A stretch of DNA of 10,379 nucleotides. It comes from CAVALG01 sp963589585 (GTDB lineage: Bacteria > Bacillota > Clostridia > Oscillospirales > Acutalibacteraceae). The stretch covers positions 1 through 10,379 of the forward strand of contig CAVALG010000153.1 in the NCBI GenBank assembly GCA_963589585.1. The letters are read 5' to 3'. The notes under the pieces were generated by a model. That model searched no databases, was not told where the DNA came from, and worked only from the letters and a program-made list of their open reading frames with translations. Positions 6,685 through 10,379 of the stretch are shown piece after piece. Made by a program: the position numbers and the translations under genes. Within the stretch, counting starts at the first letter, position 1. Each line of letters opens with the position of its first letter.

Positions 6685-8037
6685 TTATTCCTCCCGACAG
6701 GTTAAATCCTTAACCCACAAATATTTTTTATAATGCCGATACACTGCCGGCAATTTTATTATTTCATCTAAATTTATAATAAGGTACACCGCAAGCACCG
6801 GCAGTTTTAAAACAAACGCAGCGATAAATCCCAACGGCACGGTAACGCACCACATAGTTACGGCATCGCAGGCAAAGCCAAACTTAGAGTCGCCCCCGGC
6901 ACAAAATATACCTGCAATTGTTGCACCGTTTACCGACCTGCCAACCATATAAACGGCGCACATTACAAGCATATATTTAAGGTAATGATTTGCGGTATCG
7001 CTTAAATCGGTCACTGTAAAAATCAACGGGCTAAGCGACGCCAACACAACGCCGCTTGCTAAGCCGCTGCCGATTGACAAGCGGCACAGTTTTCTTCCGT
7101 ACATTTTAGCATTATCCAAATTACCCGCCCCGAGTTCGTTACCAACCATAATTCCGCCGCCGTTGCCAAGCCCCGTACAAAAACAGACAACAAGATTTTT
7201 TACAATATTTGCAATGGAATTTGCCGCAACGGCATCACTGCCCAAATGACCCATAATTACGGAATACATAGTAAAGCCGACGCCCCACACAATTTCGTTA
7301 CCCAAGACAGGTGTTGTGTGCTTCCAAAAATTGTTTTTCAGCAGTTTATTATTATGTATACAATAGCAAAGTTTAAATTTTGCCGCGTCTTTTCTTTGGA
7401 TTTCAAACAAGCACCAAACCGTTTCAATAACTTTTGCAATAACGGTTGCAAGCGCTGCTCCTGCAATTTCTAATTTGGGGAATCCGAACAGCCCGAAAAT
7501 CAGCACCGAGTTTAACGCAATATTTGCAACCACACCTACAGCACTTATAACCCCTGCTTTTGCTGCTTTGCCGGTGTTTTTTAATATACAAAGGCAAACC
7601 TGAGAAATTCCGGTTAAAAAGAAAGAGAAGGATACAGTTCGCAGATATACCGCTCCGCCGTGTATAAGGACTTCTTCACCTGTGAAAATACGCATAATTG
7701 TATTTGGCAGGATAAGGGCTGCAAGAAAAAATAAAAAAGAAATCAGGGCAGAAATCTTCATCACATAAGCAAAAAACTTTTCTACCGAAATTTTATCGTC
7801 CTTGCCCCAATACTGTGCGGCAAAAATTGAAAGCCCGATAGTCATAGCCGCCAAAAACAGATTTTCGACAAATGCAACCTGCGTTGCAAGTGACACGGCA
7901 GACAGCGCGTCCTGCGAAAACATACCGAGCATCAAAGCGTCCGAAACGCTGACCAAAGCCAGCATAAATTGCCCCAAGGCTATAGGCAGAGCCAAGGCAA
8001 GCAGTTTTTTATTAAAATCAGAAATTCTGTACTGCAC
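6685..8037 (-). CDS. MATE family multidrug efflux transporter
   Basis: This 450-residue polytopic membrane protein consists of two homologous MatE halves, predicted to have 12 helices. Family features are LALPIALGQFMLALVSVSDALMLG in helix 1, ALSAVSLATQ (44-53), IFAAQYWGKDD (71-81), GNELGAGN (299-306) in the second half, and the C-terminal NLDEIIKLPAVYRHYKKYLWVKDLT (422-446), the DExxK-type tail of Firmicute MATEs. It likely exports cationic or other small molecules using a Na+ or H+ gradient. The start is GTG at 8035-8037, because GGAGAT (8044-8049) lies 6 nt upstream. A TTG nine codons earlier would place the ribosome binding site inside the gene. It is transcribed with the downstream O-acetyltransferase and divergently from an AraC regulator, which probably controls it. 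Confidence 0.92.
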   Translation of the reverse strand: MQYRISDFNKKLLALALPIALGQFMLALVSVSDALMLGMFSQDALSAVSLATQVAFVENLFLAAMTIGLSIFAAQYWGKDDKISVEKFFAYVMKISALISFLFFLAALILPNTIMRIFTGEEVLIHGGAVYLRTVSFSFFLTGISQVCLCILKNTGKAAKAGVISAVGVVANIALNSVLIFGLFGFPKLEIAGAALATVIAKVIETVWCLFEIQRKDAAKFKLCYCIHNNKLLKNNFWKHTTPVLGNEIVWGVGFTMYSVIMGHLGSDAVAANSIANIVKNLVVCFCTGLGNGGGIMVGNELGAGNLDNAKMYGRKLCRLSIGSGLASGVVLASLSPLIFTVTDLSDTANHYLKYMLVMCAVYMVGRSVNGATIAGIFCAGGDSKFGFACDAVTMWCVTVPLGFIAAFVLKLPVLAVYLIINLDEIIKLPAVYRHYKKYLWVKDLTCREE

Positions 8038-8050
8038 GATATCATCTCCA

Positions 8051-8064
8051 TTGACAACGGTCAA
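8051..8064. repeat. Short inverted repeat in the MATE 5' leader
   Basis: TTGAC-AACG-GTCAA is a perfect 5-bp inverted repeat just upstream of the MATE ribosome binding site and downstream of its promoter. It could be a second operator half or a small RNA hairpin; the arms are short and chance is possible. Confidence 0.35.
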
Positions 8065-8078
8065 CCTTGTGTACTATA

Positions 8079-8107
8079 CTTATACTGCATAAAAGAAGAA
8101 TAATCAA
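8079..8107 (-). promoter_or_regulatory. Promoter of the MATE-acetyltransferase operon
   Basis: On the minus strand TTGATT (8102-8107), a 17-bp spacer and TATAAG (8079-8084) make a good sigma-A-type promoter, about 40 nt upstream of the GTG start. On the opposite strand the regulator gene has only a possible -10 (TATAAC, 8127-8132) with no good -35. Confidence 0.65.
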
Positions 8108-8117
8108 TCATTATTCT
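8097..8117. promoter_or_regulatory. Inverted repeat, candidate operator between MATE and araC-type genes
   Basis: AGAATAAT and ATTATTCT form a perfect 8-bp inverted repeat around CAATC. It covers the -35 box of the MATE promoter and lies in the divergent 116-nt gap facing an AraC-type regulator. It has no T-tract or translated context that would suggest a terminator. AraC proteins more often bind direct repeats, so the binding assignment is inference. Confidence 0.5.
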
Positions 8118-8153
8118 GCCGAAAATTATAACAATCCTGCGTGAGGTGGCAAA

Positions 8154-9038
8154 ATGCAATATATAGATTTAAGAGATGACCGCTCTGAAAATGTACGCTA
8201 TGATTTTAAAGATTATCCGATTTACATAAGAAAAGCACTGCTTTCGTCTTACTATAATTTTGAAGCCGCGCCCCATTGGCACGACGACATAGAGTTTATT
8301 GCTGTTTTGTCGGGTGAAATGGATTACAAAATTAACGGTGAAACCATTACAATGCGCGCAAACGAGGGTGTGTTTGTAAACGGGCGGCAGCTGCATTACG
8401 GTTTTTCGCAAAATAAAATTGAATGTGAATTTATATGCGTTTTACTGCACCCTGCATTACTTTGCGCAACAGCGGTTTTTGAAGAAGATTTTATAGTTCC
8501 GTTGCTTAAAAATCAAGGCGCAGCCTTTATTAAACTTTCATCCGACACGGGGTGGCAGAAAGAAATTCTAACCTGTATAAGGGATATGTACTCTGCAAAA
8601 GAAACCCCTGCCGCACCGCTGGCGGTTACGGCACTGTTTTTTAAGATATGGTCTCTGATTTACGCCAATGCTAATATTGACACTGCCCAAAATGACCGTG
8701 AAGACACTGACGACTTGGTTATTTTAAAAAATATGATAGGATATATTCAACAAAATTACTGCGAAAAAATAACGCTCGGCGATATAGCGCAGGCAGGGGC
8801 AGTAGGACAAAGCAAATGCTGTAAATTGTTCGGTAAATATACCGGCGGCACGCCTAATACATATCTGACACGGCACAGATTGAGCAAAAGCGTTTGGTAC
8901 CTTGAAAACACGCATATGACGGTGACCGAAATTGCCGGTACGGTTGGGTTTTCGGGCGGCAGTTATTACGCCGAGGCATTTAAAAAGCGGTACGGCAAAA
9001 GTCCGTCCGCTTACCGAAAAATCAGCCGTGCGATGTAA
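8154..9038 (+). CDS. AraC family transcriptional regulator with cupin sensor domain
   Basis: This 294-residue protein has an N-terminal cupin-like effector domain containing HWHDDIEFIAVLSGEMDYKINGE (41-63) and ANEGVFVNGRQLHYG (69-83), the usual H-x-H-x-x-x-E pattern. The C-terminal domain has two helix-turn-helix motifs, KITLGDIAQAGAVGQSKCCKLF (205-226) and TVTEIAGTVGFSGGSYYAEAFKKRYGKSPSAYR (256-288). The second is the canonical AraC/XylS signature. The ribosome binding site GAGG (8143-8146) is 7 nt before the ATG. Being divergent from the MATE-acetyltransferase operon suggests that it activates or represses that operon in response to a small ligand, probably a sugar or an exported compound. 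The ligand is unknown. Confidence 0.92.
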   Translation: MQYIDLRDDRSENVRYDFKDYPIYIRKALLSSYYNFEAAPHWHDDIEFIAVLSGEMDYKINGETITMRANEGVFVNGRQLHYGFSQNKIECEFICVLLHPALLCATAVFEEDFIVPLLKNQGAAFIKLSSDTGWQKEILTCIRDMYSAKETPAAPLAVTALFFKIWSLIYANANIDTAQNDREDTDDLVILKNMIGYIQQNYCEKITLGDIAQAGAVGQSKCCKLFGKYTGGTPNTYLTRHRLSKSVWYLENTHMTVTEIAGTVGFSGGSYYAEAFKKRYGKSPSAYRKISRAM

Positions 9039-9133
9039 AATGCCATTGCATTCACGCTGCATACCGAAAATATATAACATCACTTTGACGAATTAACAAA
9101 CAAAATAAAAAACGGTTTTAATACGCTAACCGC

Positions 9134-9170
9134 AAAAAAACACGAACTTTTTACGGTTCGTGCTTTTTTA
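9134..9170. terminator. Bidirectional intrinsic terminator between AraC gene and CRISPR array
   Basis: CACGAAC (9141-9147) and GTTCGTG (9156-9162) pair around an 8-nt loop, flanked by seven A's on the left and CTTTTTT on the right. On the plus strand it ends the AraC gene. On the minus strand it gives a stem followed by seven T's, 66 nt beyond the last CRISPR repeat, a natural end for the pre-crRNA. A weaker minus-strand hairpin (CGGTT 9113-9117 with AACCG 9128-9132, then T6) lies just beyond as a possible back-up. Confidence 0.8.
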
Positions 9171-9206
9171 TTTATATGTTGAATCTTGTCCATATCAAGT
9201 ATTTTA

Positions 9207-9242
9207 GCTATGAAAATTGCTGAATTTACACTACTCTCAAAC
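9207..9242 (-). repeat. Degenerate terminal CRISPR repeat
   Basis: The right 23 nt (9220-9242) match the array repeat exactly, while the left 13 nt have largely diverged. In crRNA sense the 5' portion is intact and the 3' portion has decayed, as expected for the leader-distal, oldest repeat. Confidence 0.9.
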
Positions 9243-9704
9243 ACTTCGATTAGTTTTTGAGGAAGTTCAACCGTTTGAGAACCATCTGAATTTACACTAC
9301 TCTCAAACCTACACGGGCGCGCCCCGTCGGCGGTGACGGTTTGAGAACCATCTGAATTTACACTACTCTCAAACACATATCTTGTACAGTATGTCAAGTG
9401 TTTTGTTTGAGAACCATCTGAATTTACACTACTCTCAAACACACCCTACGCGCTTTAATGCCTAAAGGTTGTTTGAGAACCATCTGAATTTACACTACTC
9501 TCAAACACATATCTGGTGCAGATTGTCAAGTGTTTTGTTTGAGAACCATCTGAATTTACACTACTCTCAAACCTGTGTTTCCTCAATGTGAGCACCATTG
9601 ATGTTTGAGAACCATCTGAATTTACACTACTCTCAAACACCACCGAATATGAAACATTGTAATGCTTTGTTTGAGAACCATCTGAATTTACACTACTCTC
9701 AAAC

Positions 9705-9932
9705 ATTGTTTAAACGAATGCAACGACCGAACTGGTTTGAGAACCATCTGAATTTACACTACTCTCAAACATTGTTTAAACGAATGCAACGACCGAACTG
9801 GTTTGAGAACCATCTGAATTTACACTACTCTCAAACATTGTTTAAACGAATGCAACGACCGAACTGGTTTGAGAACCATCTGAATTTACACTACTCTCAA
9901 ACATTGTTTAAACGAATGCAACGACCGAACTG
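9705..9932 (-). repeat. Same spacer present four times in tandem
   Basis: The 30-nt spacers at 9705-9734, 9771-9800, 9837-9866 and 9903-9932 are identical (each begins ATTGTTTAAACG and ends CGACCGAACTG on the plus strand). With the intervening repeats they form 66-bp tandem units. Duplication of a repeat-spacer unit by recombination or replication slippage is the simplest origin. Confidence 0.97.
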
Positions 9933-10298
9933 GTTTGAGAACCATCTGAATTTACACTACTCTCAAACCCGCCCTGCTTCATTTAATGAATTTATAATGT
10001 TTGAGAACCATCTGAATTTACACTACTCTCAAACGAATGTAACAAATGATAGTGATTATGCAGGGTTTGAGAACCATCTGAATTTACACTACTCTCAAAC
10101 TTGACCGCATTGTGTGATAGCAAGTGTTCCGTTTGAGAACCATCTGAATTTACACTACTCTCAAACCGCCCACGGGTGCGGCAGGCGAAGCGTTGAGTTT
10201 GAGAACCATCTGAATTTACACTACTCTCAAACGCCATATATTGGATATTGTTCAAATCCTTAGTTTGAGAACCATCTGAATTTACACTACTCTCAAAC

Positions 10299-10379
10299 CT
10301 CAAATTTTAAGGGGAAAGTTAGGAGAGAAAATTGAAAGAAGCTTAAAATTGCCCTTAAAACAGCGAAAAACCCTTGATT
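10299..10379 (-). promoter_or_regulatory. CRISPR leader (proximal part) with ATTTGAG anchoring motif
   Basis: On the minus strand this A/T-rich non-coding stretch ends in TTAAAATTTGAG directly against the first repeat. ATTTGAG is the leader-anchoring sequence known from type II-A arrays of streptococci, where it directs Cas1-Cas2-Csn2 to insert new spacers at the leader end. The transcription promoter is expected further right; no clear -10/-35 pair is seen in these 81 nt. The plus strand here is notably purine-rich (10311-10343). Confidence 0.75.

Larger units (their letters stand above)
9207..10298 (-). CRISPR. CRISPR array, probable subtype II-A (17 repeats, 16 spacers)
   Basis: Sixteen identical 36-bp repeats and one degenerate terminal repeat (9207) alternate with 16 spacers, all exactly 30 nt. 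Full repeats start at 9273, 9339, 9405, 9471, 9537, 9603, 9669, 9735, 9801, 9867, 9933, 9999, 10065, 10131, 10197 and 10263. On the plus strand the repeat begins GTTTGAGAACCATCTGAA and ends CACTACTCTCAAAC; its terminal 8 nt are inverted repeats. In crRNA sense (minus strand) it begins GTTTGAGAGTAGTG, resembling the GTTTTAGAGCTA start of type II-A repeats. The 36/30-nt geometry and the ATTTGAG motif abutting the right end also fit II-A. Each crRNA would pair with a tracrRNA and guide Cas9; neither gene is in the window. The spacers at 9705, 9771, 9837 and 9903 are identical, and those at 9375 and 9507 are 26/30 identical. Subtype is inferred from repeat and leader only. Confidence 0.97.

Noticed and set aside
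8038..8064. TTG start nine codons upstream for the MATE gene
   Set aside because: It would put GGAGAT (8044-8049) inside the gene, and the GTG at 8035-8037 has that site 6 nt upstream.
9207..9242. Possible tracrRNA anti-repeat
   Set aside because: The match to the repeat is in perfect register with the array, is followed by a 30-nt spacer and another repeat, and lacks downstream tracrRNA hairpins. A degenerate terminal repeat explains it better.
9080..10303. Several long open frames over the array, encoding repeated FESSVNSDGSQT or FENHLNLHYSQT units that look like repeat proteins
   Set aside because: They are translations of the CRISPR repeat. The repeat-spacer unit is 66 bp, a multiple of three without stops in some frames, so frames stay open by chance. 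Unit spacing and exact DNA identity fit a CRISPR array, not a coding repeat.

Overview
The window looks like a chromosomal segment of a low-to-mid GC Firmicute, most likely a gut Clostridia (Oscillospirales/Ruminococcaceae-like). The reasons are a CIRCE-controlled groES-groEL operon, a GGGtGRT-family protein, strong AGGAGG-type ribosome binding sites, sigma-A-like promoters and a type II-A-like CRISPR array. The exact genus cannot be read from the sequence.

Layout. 1-921 is the 3' part of a GGGtGRT protein gene (+), ending at a bidirectional terminator. 998-2525 is a two-gene minus-strand operon: a TVP38/TMEM64 (VTT) membrane protein followed, with a 17-nt overlap, by a family 8 glycosyltransferase. 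A divergent promoter region at about 2526-2681 separates it from a flavin-reductase-like protein (+, 2682-3185). 3285-5330 is the heat-shock operon: promoter, CIRCE operator, groES, groEL. A GC-rich hairpin follows, then a GNAT acetyltransferase (true start 5426), then a strong bidirectional terminator. 6005-8037 is a minus-strand pair, a MATE efflux pump and a hexapeptide-repeat O-acetyltransferase only 2 nt apart. It is divergent from an AraC-family regulator (8154-9038), with an inverted repeat over the pump's -35 box. A further bidirectional terminator (9134-9170) ends both the regulator gene and, from the other side, the CRISPR transcript.

9207-10298 is a CRISPR array: 16 identical 36-bp repeats, one half-decayed terminal repeat and 16 spacers, each exactly 30 nt. 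Three observations agree on orientation: the degenerate repeat is at the left end, the repeat reads GTTTGAGAG on the minus strand, and the motif ATTTGAG abuts the first repeat at the right end. The array is therefore transcribed on the minus strand from a leader at 10299-10379. ATTTGAG is the known type II-A leader-anchoring sequence, so cas9-cas1-cas2-csn2 are predicted just beyond the right edge. No cas gene or tracrRNA is inside the window. One spacer is present four times in a row. Two other spacers are 26/30 identical, suggesting repeated sampling of related invader sequences.

No clearly new system is visible. The points most worth checking are the spacer quadruplication, the near-identical spacer pair, and the AraC/MATE/acetyltransferase divergent unit.
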